From: Gracilibacillus massiliensis
GTDB taxonomy: Bacteria; Bacillota; Bacilli; Bacillales; Amphibacillaceae
Assembly (NCBI RefSeq): GCF_001458115.1
Contig: NZ_CZRP01000013.1
Location: 1,442,779 to 1,506,778, forward strand
Length of the DNA: 64,000 nt
Direction: 5' to 3'
Shown: piece by piece, positions 35,736 to 44,111 of the stretch
Numbering within the stretch: position 1 is the stretch's first letter
Layout: each line of letters begins with the position of its first letter
Program-made: the position numbers and the translations under genes
The notes under the pieces: generated by a model
Told to the model about the DNA's origin: nothing
The model's input: only the letters and a program-made list of their open reading frames with translations
The model's database searches: none

Positions 35736-35910
35736 ACCCAAAAGGCAATAGCAGAGCTGTACCAAAAAGATGTAAATACAATTAATGAGCACATTAAGAA
35801 ATATATTTAAAGATGGAGAACTTCTAGAATCGAAAACTATTCGGAAAAGCCGAATAGTTCAATTTTAAAGGTAAGAGAGGTTGAACGTGATGTCAAAGGT
35901 TTTGCAATGG
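35736..35910 (+). pseudogene. RhuM-like gene remnant
   Basis: The plus strand encodes TQKAIAELYQKDVNTINEHI, then, after a one-base shift, NIFKDGELLESKTIRKSR and a scrap resembling VERDV. This is the N-terminal region of RhuM/Fic-island type proteins. Stop codons and a frameshift make it non-functional. It lies between the T-box promoter region and palindrome B2. Confidence 0.6.
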
Positions 35911-36053
35911 ATGATGATCGGTTGAGAGAAATGCGTAACTTACGCTTCATTCTCCAATCTAACATCTATTCTTGTGTCTCCATCTTCTTTTGATAGATTA
36001 GAACATTAGTTTCATTCTGCAATGGTATCATTCCCTTTTTTGAGAAAAGGACG

Positions 36054-36080
36054 GGGACAAGGGACCTGTCCCTCCGTCCC
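36054..36080. repeat. Family B palindrome, copy B2
   Basis: GGGACAAGGGACCTG then TCCCTCCGTCCC, opposite orientation to B1. It lies about 90 bp upstream of the PTS gene. Confidence 0.75.
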
Positions 36081-36101
36081 TTGTTTCAACTGCAAAACTC
36101 T

Positions 36102-36122
36102 GGGTATATAAGGGTATATACA
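36102..36122 (+). promoter_or_regulatory. GGGTATATA tandem, candidate TreR-type operator
   Basis: GGGTATATA occurs at 36102-36110 and 36112-36120, ending in the palindrome GTATATAC. It resembles the TTGTATATACAA operator of TreR in Bacillus subtilis. It lies 50 bp ahead of the trehalose PTS start. No treR gene is in the window. Confidence 0.4.
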
Positions 36123-36171
36123 GGAAATAATGATATTGGTGTCGCCAAATGAAGATAAGGAGGTTTATTTC

Positions 36172-38115
36172 ATGGTTAATACAGAAAATGAAATATTAAT
36201 TTATGCTCCTATGAGTGGTAAGGTTGTGCCTTTGGATAAGGTCCCAGATCCTACGTTTTCTCAAAAAATGATGGGTGACGGGATTGCGATTGACGCTATC
36301 GATGGAAAAGTAGTCGCGCCAGTTGACGGGGAAGTGGTTCAACTTTTTCCAACGAAGCATGCAATTGGGCTTGTCACTGATTCTGGAATGGAACTTTTAA
36401 TCCATATTGGGATTGATACTGTGAAACTTGATGGAGAAGGTTTTGAAGCCTATGTCCAACAAGGTGATAAGGTAAAGGTTGGAGATCCATTAGTAACATT
36501 TGATGTGGATTTTGTTAAGAAAAAAGCAGAAAGTCATATCACTCCAATCATTGTGACAAATGGAGATCAGTTTGAACCATTAAAGAAAACAGAAGAAAAG
36601 GAAGTCATTGCTTTAGATTCCGTTCTTTTAGGTACAAAAATTAAAGCTCAAACGTCAGAAACAGGTGAACCAGAGCAAAAAGAAGAAGCACAAACATCTT
36701 CAAGCGGACTGCAATATGGGGAGGAAGCATTAGACATTGTTGCTGCAATTGGTGGGGTAGAAAATATCAATGCCGCGACACATTGTGTGACCCGTTTGCG
36801 TTTTGCACTAAATGATGAAGACAAAGTAAACCAGGCAGCATTAGAAGAAATGAGCATTGTCAAAGGATCCTTTGCAGTAAATGGTCAATATCAAATCGTT
36901 ATTGGTCAAGGTACCGTTGACAAAGTCTATAAAGCGATGGTTGCGGAAACAGGTATTGAGGAAGCATCCAAGGATGACGTTAAAGCTGCTGGCGGACAAA
37001 AACAAAATGCCCTACAGAGAGGTATTAAAACATTAGCAGATATTTTTATTCCGATCTTACCTGCGATTGTAACAGCCGGTTTACTAATGGGTATTAATAA
37101 TATTTTAGCGAACGAAGGAATCTTCGGTAGAGGAGCACCTGCACTTATAGAAACATACCCACAATGGGCTGGTATTGCGGATATGATTAATATCATCGCA
37201 AATACAGCCTTTACGTTCTTGCCTGGACTAATTGGCTGGTCTGCGGTCAAGAGGTTTGGCGGAAGTGAGTTATTAGGTATTGTCCTTGGTTTAATACTTG
37301 TACATCCCGCATTAATGAATGCATGGGATTACAGTAGCGCTGTAAATGAAGGGGATATTCCAGTCTGGAACATATTTGGTTTGGAAGTAGAAAAAATAGG
37401 TTACCAGGGACAAGTGCTACCCGTACTAGTTGCTTCATGGGTATTGGCAAAAATAGATATTTTCCTGCGTAAACGAGTCCATGATTCCCTGCAGCTATTG
37501 GTAGTTGCTCCCGTTGCATTACTTGTAACAGGCTTTCTTTCTTTTATTATCATTGGACCAATTACCTTTACGATTGCCAACTGGATTACTGACGGATTAG
37601 TTACGATATTTGAGACCTTACCAGTAATTGGTGGGCTACTGTATGGTGCGATATATGCTCCGCTTGTTATTACAGGAATGCACCACACGTTCCTTGCAGT
37701 AGATTTACAACTGATTGGCAGTACTGGATCGACGTTCTTATGGCCAATTCTGGCACTATCAAACATTGCACAGGGTGCAGCAGTTTTTGCAATGATGCTC
37801 GTTACCAGAGATGAAAAACTAAAAGGGTTAGCAGGTACATCAGGTATTTCTGCATGGCTTGGAATTACAGAGCCAGCGATGTTTGGGGTCAATTTACGCT
37901 ATAAATATCCGTTCATTGCTGCAGTGATTGGTACGTCAATTGCAGGTGCTTTTATTACCTTCCAAGGCGTACAAGCAACTTCCATTGGTGTTGGTGGTAT
38001 TCCAGCTCCATTATCGATTGAGCCAGCAGGTTGGATTTCTTTCTTAATTGGAATGCTGATTGTTATCGTTATACCTTTTATCATTACGTATCTTATTGCA
38101 AAACGAAAGTTATAG
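36172..38115 (+). CDS. treP: PTS system EIIABC, probably trehalose-specific
   Basis: 647 aa from the ATG at 36172, which follows AAGGAGG. An ATG at 36130 is in frame but lacks a site. Domain order is IIA (about 5-155, phospho-His in ELLIHIGIDTVKL), IIB (about 180-265, phospho-Cys in ATHCVTRLRFAL), then IIC with about ten membrane helices (ITGMHHTFLAVDLQLIGSTG, GITEPAMFGVNLRYKYPFIA). The next gene is a trehalose-6-phosphate hydrolase, which gives the substrate. Bacillus subtilis TreP lacks its own IIA domain, so the N-terminal IIA is a difference. The enzyme imports and phosphorylates trehalose. Confidence 0.9.
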   Translation: MVNTENEILIYAPMSGKVVPLDKVPDPTFSQKMMGDGIAIDAIDGKVVAPVDGEVVQLFPTKHAIGLVTDSGMELLIHIGIDTVKLDGEGFEAYVQQGDKVKVGDPLVTFDVDFVKKKAESHITPIIVTNGDQFEPLKKTEEKEVIALDSVLLGTKIKAQTSETGEPEQKEEAQTSSSGLQYGEEALDIVAAIGGVENINAATHCVTRLRFALNDEDKVNQAALEEMSIVKGSFAVNGQYQIVIGQGTVDKVYKAMVAETGIEEASKDDVKAAGGQKQNALQRGIKTLADIFIPILPAIVTAGLLMGINNILANEGIFGRGAPALIETYPQWAGIADMINIIANTAFTFLPGLIGWSAVKRFGGSELLGIVLGLILVHPALMNAWDYSSAVNEGDIPVWNIFGLEVEKIGYQGQVLPVLVASWVLAKIDIFLRKRVHDSLQLLVVAPVALLVTGFLSFIIIGPITFTIANWITDGLVTIFETLPVIGGLLYGAIYAPLVITGMHHTFLAVDLQLIGSTGSTFLWPILALSNIAQGAAVFAMMLVTRDEKLKGLAGTSGISAWLGITEPAMFGVNLRYKYPFIAAVIGTSIAGAFITFQGVQATSIGVGGIPAPLSIEPAGWISFLIGMLIVIVIPFIITYLIAKRKL

Positions 38116-38157
38116 GATGGATTCAAGAAGAACCAAAACAATCTAGGAGTGAACGCA

Positions 38158-39804
38158 ATGAGTGAAGCATGGTGGAGAAAGTCAACAATCTATCAAATAT
38201 ATCCTAAGAGCTTTAACGATACAACAGGAAACGGCATGGGTGATATACAAGGAATTATTGAAAAGCTTGATTACTTGAAGGAACTAGGTGTTGACGTCAT
38301 ATGGTTGACACCTGTCTACAAGTCACCACAAAAGGACAATGGCTATGACATAAGTGATTATTTTGATATTGAACCTACTTATGGGACAATGGATGATTTT
38401 CAGCAATTGTTAGATGAAACCCATAAGCGTGGGATGAAATTAATCATGGACTTAGTGATCAACCATACTTCAACAGAACACGAATGGTTCAAACAAGCAG
38501 CAGCCTCAAAAGACAATCCGTATCGTGATTATTATATTTGGAAAGACCCTATTGATGGCAAGGAACCGAACAATTGGCAGTCGAAGTTTGGCGGTTCTGC
38601 CTGGCAGTTTGATGAAGAAACTGGACAATATTACTTACATTTATTTGATGTCACTCAGGCTGATCTCAATTGGGAAAATCCTGAGCTTAGAGAGAAGTTA
38701 GCAGAAGTGACTCGATTTTGGGCGGAAAAAGGCATCGATGGGTTTCGACTGGATGTCATTAATCTCATTTCCAAGGATCAACGTTTTCCGAACGATTCCA
38801 CTGGTGATGGAAGAAAATTTTATACCGATGGCCCACGTGTACATGAATACTTACATGAAATAAATCAAAAAGCTTTTGCGCCCTATAACATGATGACCGT
38901 TGGGGAAATGTCATCGACTAATTTAGAAAATTGTATTCTTTATACACAGCCAGAACGAAATGAATTAGATATGACCTTCCAATTTCACCATTTAAAGGTT
39001 GATTACCCTGATGGGGAAAAGTGGACAAAAGCACCGTTTAATTTCGTAGAACTGAAGAAAATTCTATCTCATTGGCAGGCTGGAATGTATGAAGGTGGCG
39101 GCTGGAATGCCTTGTTCTGGTGTAACCATGACCAACCACGTGTCGTCTCCCGATTTGGTGATGACAAAACGTATCATAAGGAATCAGCCAAAATGCTGGC
39201 AACGACGATCCACATGATGCAGGGAACACCATATATTTATCAAGGCGAAGAGTTTGGTATGACAAATCCAGGTTTCACATCGATTGAGCAATATCGTGAT
39301 GTCGAATCATTGAATGCATATGAAAATCTGAAACAACAAGGAAAGCCAGAGCAGGAAATCCTTGAAATTTTACAACAAAAGTCACGTGATAATGCAAGAA
39401 CACCAATGCAGTGGTCGGATGAAGAGAATGCTGGTTTTACTACCGGGAAACCTTGGATAGAACCAGCTCCAAATTACTATCACATTAACGCAGAAAAAGA
39501 ACGTCAAGATCCCAGCTCGATCTTCCGTCATTATCAAAAGCTAATTGAGTTAAGGACAAAATACGATATCATTACTTATGGGGATTATCAACTTCTTTTA
39601 GCAGATCACCCACAAATTTTTGCATATACACGAGAATGGAAGAACGAAAAATTAATGGTCGTGAATAACTTTTATGGTGAAGAAGTTTCTATTGAACTTC
39701 CAATAGAACACGCTGAAATACTAATCTCAAATTATGAAGATTCAGAGAAAGGTCCAGGAAAAATAACACTTCGACCATATGAGTCAGTCGTGTATGGGAC
39801 ATAG
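38158..39804 (+). CDS. treA: Trehalose-6-phosphate hydrolase
   Basis: 548 aa GH13 enzyme from the ATG at 38158, with AGGAGTG upstream. An ATG 9 bases earlier is in frame. YQIYPKSFNDTTGNGMGDIQ, nucleophile Asp in DGFRLDVINLISKDQRFPN, acid/base Glu in MTVGEMSSTN and NHDQPRVVSRFGDD are as in Bacillus subtilis TreA. It cleaves trehalose-6-phosphate to glucose and glucose-6-phosphate. It forms an operon with the PTS gene (42-bp gap). The TAG stop lies inside palindrome B3. Confidence 0.93.
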   Translation: MSEAWWRKSTIYQIYPKSFNDTTGNGMGDIQGIIEKLDYLKELGVDVIWLTPVYKSPQKDNGYDISDYFDIEPTYGTMDDFQQLLDETHKRGMKLIMDLVINHTSTEHEWFKQAAASKDNPYRDYYIWKDPIDGKEPNNWQSKFGGSAWQFDEETGQYYLHLFDVTQADLNWENPELREKLAEVTRFWAEKGIDGFRLDVINLISKDQRFPNDSTGDGRKFYTDGPRVHEYLHEINQKAFAPYNMMTVGEMSSTNLENCILYTQPERNELDMTFQFHHLKVDYPDGEKWTKAPFNFVELKKILSHWQAGMYEGGGWNALFWCNHDQPRVVSRFGDDKTYHKESAKMLATTIHMMQGTPYIYQGEEFGMTNPGFTSIEQYRDVESLNAYENLKQQGKPEQEILEILQQKSRDNARTPMQWSDEENAGFTTGKPWIEPAPNYYHINAEKERQDPSSIFRHYQKLIELRTKYDIITYGDYQLLLADHPQIFAYTREWKNEKLMVVNNFYGEEVSIELPIEHAEILISNYEDSEKGPGKITLRPYESVVYGT

Positions 39805-39822
39805 GGACAGGTCCCTTGTCCC
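39796..39822. repeat. Family B palindrome, copy B3
   Basis: GGGACATAGGGACAGG then TCCCTTGTCCC. The stop codon of the phosphotrehalase gene (GGG ACA TAG) is part of it. Confidence 0.85.
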
Positions 39823-39837
39823 TCCCCCTTTCCTCTC

Positions 39838-40085
39838 ATTAAAATTCCTTCACTAAGTTCGAACAACCACACTTTTTGATATTCCAGTAACTCTTAAAAT
39901 TTGACAGATAGATAAACCCTTTAGCTTTTTGAGATTTGCTAAAACAACATTCCGGTTTTTCCTGTCCATCTGCTAAAGCATACTACTGTGCATAACGCCG
40001 GCTTCATACAGATATTCTCTAACCTGATCATCAGAAAGTTCTACTTTTTTAGATCTAGAAACTCTATTTATGGTTATTTTAAATG
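39838..40085 (-). pseudogene. RAYT 3'-end remnant 1
   Basis: Closely similar to the last 240 bases of the intact RAYT at 42600 (TTCACTAAGTTCGAACAA, CAGTAACTCTTAAAATTTG, CTGATCATCAGAAAGTTC). It carries the C-terminal helix-turn-helix part only. It is bracketed by palindromes B3 and B4. Confidence 0.85.
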
Positions 40086-40137
40086 ATAGATACAACCTAT
40101 ATGCATAGCCGGCTTTAATAATCAATCTACTTCCTTT

Positions 40138-40158
40138 GGGACATCGGTCCCTTGTCCC
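40138..40158. repeat. Family B palindrome, shortened copy B4
   Basis: GGGACATCGG then TCCCTTGTCCC. Relative to the others about 6 bp of the core are missing. Confidence 0.7.
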
Positions 40159-40164
40159 TCCCTT

Positions 40165-40375
40165 TCCTTCTCATTGAATTCCCTTCACTTAATTCGAGCA
40201 ATCACACTTTTTGAAATTCCGGTAACTCTTGAGATTTGCCGGATAGATACACCCTCCATATTCTTAAGATTAGCTAAAACCATATTCCTGTGTTCCCTGT
40301 CCATCTGCTGAACCATACTATTGTTTGTAACACCTAAATCGCACATATATTCTCTAACCTGGTCATCAGATATAA
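40165..40375 (-). pseudogene. RAYT 3'-end remnant 2
   Basis: Encodes DDQVREYMCDLGVTNNSMVQ then QMDREHRNMVLANLKNMEGV and SIRQISRVTGISKSVIARIK, the last 70 or so residues of the RAYT at 42600. The frame continues into palindrome B5, which supplies a chance N-terminus. It lacks the HUH nuclease domain. It is bracketed by palindromes B4 and B5. Confidence 0.85.
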
Positions 40376-40376
40376 T

Positions 40377-40403
40377 GGGACATAGGGACAGATTCCTTGT
40401 CCC
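40377..40403. repeat. Family B palindrome, copy B5
   Basis: GGGACATAGGGACAG then ATTCCTTGTCCC. It marks the 5' boundary of RAYT remnant 2. Confidence 0.8.
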
Positions 40404-40495
40404 AATCAGTCTTGTTTGAAGAGCCACTCGCTAATCTTATTCAGTTATAATTTTACTCTTGTAAAGTTAATTAATAATTTGGAAGGGGATTAAGT

Positions 40496-40912
40496 ATGAA
40501 TGTCAATCCAATCAAAACCTTTATTAATCTGTCCACCAAAGACTTACAAAAGGCAATCACATTCTTCAAACACATCGGTTTTTCCTTCAATTTGCAATTT
40601 ACTGATGACACTGCAGCATGCATGGTTATTAACGATCAAACCTATGCAATGCTCTTAACAAAGGACCATTTTAAAAATTTCACTTAAAAAACGGTTGCGG
40701 ATGCTTCTAATAGTACAGAAGTATTAGTTGCCTTTGCGGTGGAAAGCAGGATACAAGTCGATTAATTAATTAAGAAAGCTCATGAAGCTGGTGCTCGTCC
40801 TGCTTCAGATCCAAGAGATCATGGCTTTATGTATCAGCCAAGCTTTGAAGACCTTGACGGCCATATTTGGGAAGTATTCCTTATGGATGAAACTAATGTT
40901 CAACAATCTTGA
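40496..40912 (+). pseudogene. VOC (glyoxalase-like) gene with two in-frame stops
   Basis: Starts at ATG 40496 after GGAAGGGG: MNVNPIKTFINLSTKDLQKA. One frame of 139 codons covers the whole VOC fold up to DGHIWEVFLMDE, the conserved metal-site end. It is broken by TAA at 40685 and another TAA near 40766. There are no frameshifts. Either it is newly dead or the stops are errors. A metal-dependent dioxygenase or lyase-like role is typical of the superfamily. Confidence 0.75.
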
Positions 40913-40930
40913 TAATCCTGCGAAGGAGAA

Positions 40931-41311
40931 ATGAAAATGATTAAAAATCTTTGTCAAGTTATATTGTATGTAAATAATCAAGAGTCATTGAAATTTTGGA
41001 CAGAGAAAGTGGGTTTTTATCTCATTACAGATGGAAGCAATGGGGATATGAAGTGGTTTGAAATTGCTCCAACAGAAGATGCAGAAACGAGCATTGTCCT
41101 TCATAATCAAGAGCTCATAGCTAAAATGGAGCCTGAAATGAATCTTGATACCCCTTCATTAATGTTCTGTACAGAAGACCTTGATCACTTATATCAAAAC
41201 CTTTCAGACAACCAAGTAGCAGTTGGATAGCTTGTCACGACACCTACCGGCAGAGTGTTTAACATTGCAGATAATGAAGATAATTATTTCGCAGTAATGG
41301 AACGGAATTAA
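40931..41311 (+). pseudogene. VOC-family gene with one in-frame stop
   Basis: ATG at 40931 (or 40937, better spaced from GAAGGAG). It encodes MIKNLCQVILYVNNQESLKF as in bleomycin-resistance/glyoxalase proteins. TAG at 41228 interrupts it, and the same frame continues LVTTPTGRVFNIADNEDNYF to TAA at 41311. It lies 18 bp after the other broken VOC gene, so the two formed an operon. Confidence 0.75.
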
Positions 41312-41463
41312 CCACTTATCCTTTATAATATTTAAAGTTATTTTTATTTTCTAAGCCAACACTAGCACTTTTTAACGATCCTGAAAATTTAGGCATTTAT
41401 CATAAACAAATAACTAACAAGTTGAGTAGTATATATTAACTGAATTAGAGGAGGTGGATATTA

Positions 41464-41559
41464 ATGAGTCATGGTGGTTCTAGTTATGGCAGTAATTTCG
41501 TGCTAATCGTAGTATTGTTCATTTTGTTAATTATTGTTGGTGTTTCTTACGCTTGCTAA
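41464..41559 (+). CDS. YjcZ-family sporulation-type small membrane peptide
   Basis: 31 aa: a Gly/Ser-rich head (MSHGGSSYGS) then one hydrophobic helix (NFVLIVVLFILLIIVGVSYA) ending in Cys. This is the YjcZ family layout, common in spore-forming Bacillaceae. AGGAGGTG is seven bases upstream. It supports a spore-forming host. Confidence 0.85.
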   Translation: MSHGGSSYGSNFVLIVVLFILLIIVGVSYAC

Positions 41560-41575
41560 TATTCATTTCAAATTT

Positions 41576-41722
41576 GGGACACAGGGACAGGTTCCTTGTC
41601 CCACATTCTCCTTCAAATTCCGTCACTTAGTTCGGTTTGATCAATCACACTTTTCAATATCCCAGTAACTCTAGAGATTCGATGGATAGATAAAAGGGAC
41701 AAGGGACCTGTCCCTTTGTCCC
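41576..41722. mobile_element. 147-bp palindrome-bracketed RAYT 3' remnant (unit U3)
   Basis: Palindrome B6 (41576-41602) and inverted palindrome B7 (41696-41722) enclose about 90 bp that match the extreme 3' end of the RAYT gene (TCAATCACACTTTT, CCAGTAACTCTAGAGATTCG). It has the same end structure as the full unit at 42547-43630 but nearly all of the gene is deleted, like a non-autonomous derivative. Confidence 0.75.
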
Positions 41723-41826
41723 TAATACATACAATAAAAAAATTATACTATTTAATAAAAATTTATTGTTAATCGATAAATTTTGTGCTAAACTCAAATC
41801 GAAAATAAATTAGTGAGGTGTTTTTG

Positions 41827-42318
41827 ATGAAACGAGGATCAACACTGTTTTTAAAAATAGCTATTATTCTTATTGGAATCCCAGTTCTAGCTTTGTGTAT
41901 ATTATTGTTACCTAAGATAGCGATGGAAGCTATTGAGCAAGCAAAAAACGGGGCCGAGTTGGCTTATGTTGTATTTGGCATGTTAATTATAATGTACGGA
42001 TCAACTATTCCCTTTTATTTTGCATTGTATCAAGCATTTAGACTTTTAAAGTATATAGACGAGAACCAAGCTTTCTCACAATTATCTGTTAGGTCTCTAA
42101 ATAAAATTAAAAAATGTGCCATCATAATCAGCGGCTTGTATGTAGTATCCTTACCGCTCGTCTACATTATAGCAGAGTGGGATGATGCACCTGGTCTGAT
42201 ATTAATCGGAATGGTTATCGTTGGTGCTTCCATGGTTATCGCTGTATTTGCTGCTGTTCTCCAAAGGCTTTTACAAGAAGCTATTAATATAAAATCAGAA
42301 AATGATTTAACGGTCTGA
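41827..42318 (+). CDS. DUF2975 membrane protein
   Basis: 163 aa from the ATG at 41827 (GAGGTG six bases upstream). Four hydrophobic helices, near 8-30, 45-68, 95-118 and 125-150, with LLKYIDENQAFSQLSVRSLN between the second and third, which is the DUF2975 pattern. It is followed at 10 bp by a small XRE-type regulator. DUF2975 genes often occur with such a regulator. Function unknown. Confidence 0.8.
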   Translation: MKRGSTLFLKIAIILIGIPVLALCILLLPKIAMEAIEQAKNGAELAYVVFGMLIIMYGSTIPFYFALYQAFRLLKYIDENQAFSQLSVRSLNKIKKCAIIISGLYVVSLPLVYIIAEWDDAPGLILIGMVIVGASMVIAVFAAVLQRLLQEAINIKSENDLTV

Positions 42319-42328
42319 GGTGAAAATA

Positions 42329-42547
42329 ATGGCGATTATAATCAATATTGATGTGATGTTGGCTAAAAGGAAAATGAGCGTAACTGAACTTTCGGAACGA
42401 GTCGGAATAACGATGGCAAACCTTTCTATATTGAAAAATGGAAAGGCAAAAGCCATTCGATTATCAACTTTAGATGCAATTTGTAAGGCATTAGAATGTC
42501 AACCCGGAGATATCTTAGAATACAGAAGTGATGAAAACACTAACTAG
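42329..42547 (+). CDS. Small XRE-family (YozG-like) regulator
   Basis: 72 aa from the ATG at 42329 (GAGGTGAAAATA upstream). It is essentially one helix-turn-helix domain: SVTELSERVGITMANLSILK then STLDAICKALECQPGDILEY. It forms an operon with the DUF2975 gene. The stop TAG is the first base triplet of a TAGGGACA unit in palindrome B8. Confidence 0.85.
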   Translation: MAIIINIDVMLAKRKMSVTELSERVGITMANLSILKNGKAKAIRLSTLDAICKALECQPGDILEYRSDENTN

Positions 42548-42599
42548 GGACATAGGGACAGGTCCCTTGTCCCTCCCTCTCCCACTCATTGAAATTCCT

Positions 42600-43361
42600 T
42601 CACTTAATTCGATCAATCACACTTTTTGAGATTCCGGTAACTCTTGAAATTTGCCGGATAGATACACCCTCCAGATTTTTAAGATTAGCTAACACAACAT
42701 TCCTGTTTCTCCGGTCCATCTGCTGAAGCATACTATTGTGCGTAACGCCGGCCTCAAACAGACATTCTCTAAGCTGATCATCAGAAAGTTTTGCTCTTTT
42801 CTCTAGATCCAGACATAGATCATCATTAGTTTCCTGCATATAAACGATAAATTTTACCAATGCCGTTTTTCGGTTAGTAGAAAATAAAAGAAAACCCTTA
42901 TCAATATTTACAAATTCTATGTTATGCACATATTCATGAATACTTGTCCAATTACTATCCCAAACACTTTTCACTAATCCTGCTTTTAACGGATTTTGAT
43001 GTATATACCTTAATACTGTTAGAAAATAAGTATCATTTTCAACATTTTCACTCTTATACCTATCCTGAAACAAATGACCAATTCTCTCATATTTTTCGTT
43101 GTACCAATAAACATAACTAGAACTTATTCTCTTTAATATAGTGGCTAAGGACTCTCTTATTTCTTTCAATAGCAGGTGGACATGATTATCCATTAAACAA
43201 TACCCGTACAATTCAAAACCGCTTATTTCTTTATATTTCGCCAGTGTCTTAATAAACTTTCTCTTGTCCTCCTCATCTTCAAAAATGGTTTGTTTATTAA
43301 TTCCTCTAAGTATTATATGGTAGACACCTGTACTACTTTTTGTTCTTGCTTTTCTTGGCAA
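42600..43361 (-). CDS. REP-associated tyrosine transposase (RAYT, Y1/HUH nuclease)
   Basis: 253 aa, TTG start after GAGGTGATAATCA. The HUH motif is YCLMDNHVHLLLKE near residue 57. The nucleophile Tyr is probably in VLRYIHQNPLKAGLV near 113. A C-terminal domain (about 195-253) carries NLEGVSIRQISRVTGISKSV, a helix-turn-helix. Y1 enzymes nick single-stranded DNA at hairpins. RAYTs act on REP palindromes. Three remnants of its 3' end lie within 3 kb upstream. It appears intact. Confidence 0.9.
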   Translation of the reverse strand: MPRKARTKSSTGVYHIILRGINKQTIFEDEEDKRKFIKTLAKYKEISGFELYGYCLMDNHVHLLLKEIRESLATILKRISSSYVYWYNEKYERIGHLFQDRYKSENVENDTYFLTVLRYIHQNPLKAGLVKSVWDSNWTSIHEYVHNIEFVNIDKGFLLFSTNRKTALVKFIVYMQETNDDLCLDLEKRAKLSDDQLRECLFEAGVTHNSMLQQMDRRNRNVVLANLKNLEGVSIRQISRVTGISKSVIDRIK

Positions 43362-43603
43362 TGATTATCACCTCACAATGGTTGAAGAAAAAATTGGATT
43401 TATAGGGATATGGTTGAAAAAAAGGTGGCAATTAGAGAAAATAGATACCTTAGCATACATACTAAAGATATCGAAGAAAAAAGATATGAATTAAAAATGT
43501 AAGAGAGGACTTTATATAATTATTATTCGACAAAAACTTCTAGAAACCTGCCAAGATATTGATTTTTTTCAGGAAATTAAAAATGTATTATCATAAGAAA
43601 AAA
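43362..43603. other. Short non-coding stretch with degraded coding traces
   Basis: No open frame with a start site. A plus-strand reading (ENRYLSIHTKDIEEKRYELK) is interrupted at once by stops and cannot be assigned to a family. Confidence 0.4.
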
Positions 43604-43629
43604 GGGACAAGGAACCTGTCCCTTTGTCC

Positions 43630-44061
43630 CTATTCTAAGAAGGCGTTTAACATCCAAACGTGCTTTTCTAGACTGGAGTGAATTGCTAATAGTATATCTC
43701 CGGTGGTCTCATCGTTCACCGACTCTGCCGCTAACATTCCTTGTTTCAGTTCCGAGATAATTTGAGCATAGTCATTTGAGACGATTTCCACCATACTTCT
43801 AGCCGATTCGTCTCCTTTAGCCTCTTGAACAGACGCTAATTCGAGATAACCTGACATGGTTGCTACCGGCTTTTCACCTAAAGCAAGTGATCGTTCAGCC
43901 AACTCGTCAATGTGTATAGCCGCTTCGCCAAAAAGTTCCTCAAATTTGTTATGTAACGTGAAGAACTGTTCACCTGTGACATACCAATGGTAATGATGCA
44001 ATTTGACATACATTACGTTCAAATTAGCAATTTGATTATTCAGTATTTTTGTGGTCCTCAT
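43630..44061 (-). CDS. Dps-family ferroxidase/DNA-protection protein
   Basis: 143 aa, usual Dps/MrgA length. Ferroxidase-site residues appear in LHHYHWYVTGEQFFTLHNKF and EAAIHIDELAERSLALG. The C-terminal helix is IHSSLEKHVWMLNAFLE. It forms a 12-mer that oxidises and stores iron and protects DNA from peroxide. GGAGGAG precedes the ATG. It lies 50 bp downstream of a hydrolase gene, in the same direction. The TAG stop is created by palindrome B9. Confidence 0.9.
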   Translation of the reverse strand: MRTTKILNNQIANLNVMYVKLHHYHWYVTGEQFFTLHNKFEELFGEAAIHIDELAERSLALGEKPVATMSGYLELASVQEAKGDESARSMVEIVSNDYAQIISELKQGMLAAESVNDETTGDILLAIHSSLEKHVWMLNAFLE

Positions 44062-44111
44062 TTATTTCTCCTCCTAATTTCTTTTATTCTCATTAATTTA
44101 TGTTATAGAAA

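Larger units (their letters stand above)
42547..43630 (-). mobile_element. Full-length RAYT unit bracketed by palindromes B8 and B9
   Basis: Palindrome B8 (42547-42573) and B9 (43604-43630) are inverted relative to each other: GGGACATAGGGACAGG on the left and, reverse complemented, GGGACAAAGGGACAGG on the right. They enclose a complete Y1 transposase gene. This is the arrangement expected for a REP-associated tyrosine transposase and its substrate. Both ends also provide the TAG stops of the flanking genes. Confidence 0.8.

Noticed and set aside
35503-35751. 82-codon plus-strand frame
   Set aside because: It is the antisense of the T-box Stem I region, which has a clear RNA function on the other strand.
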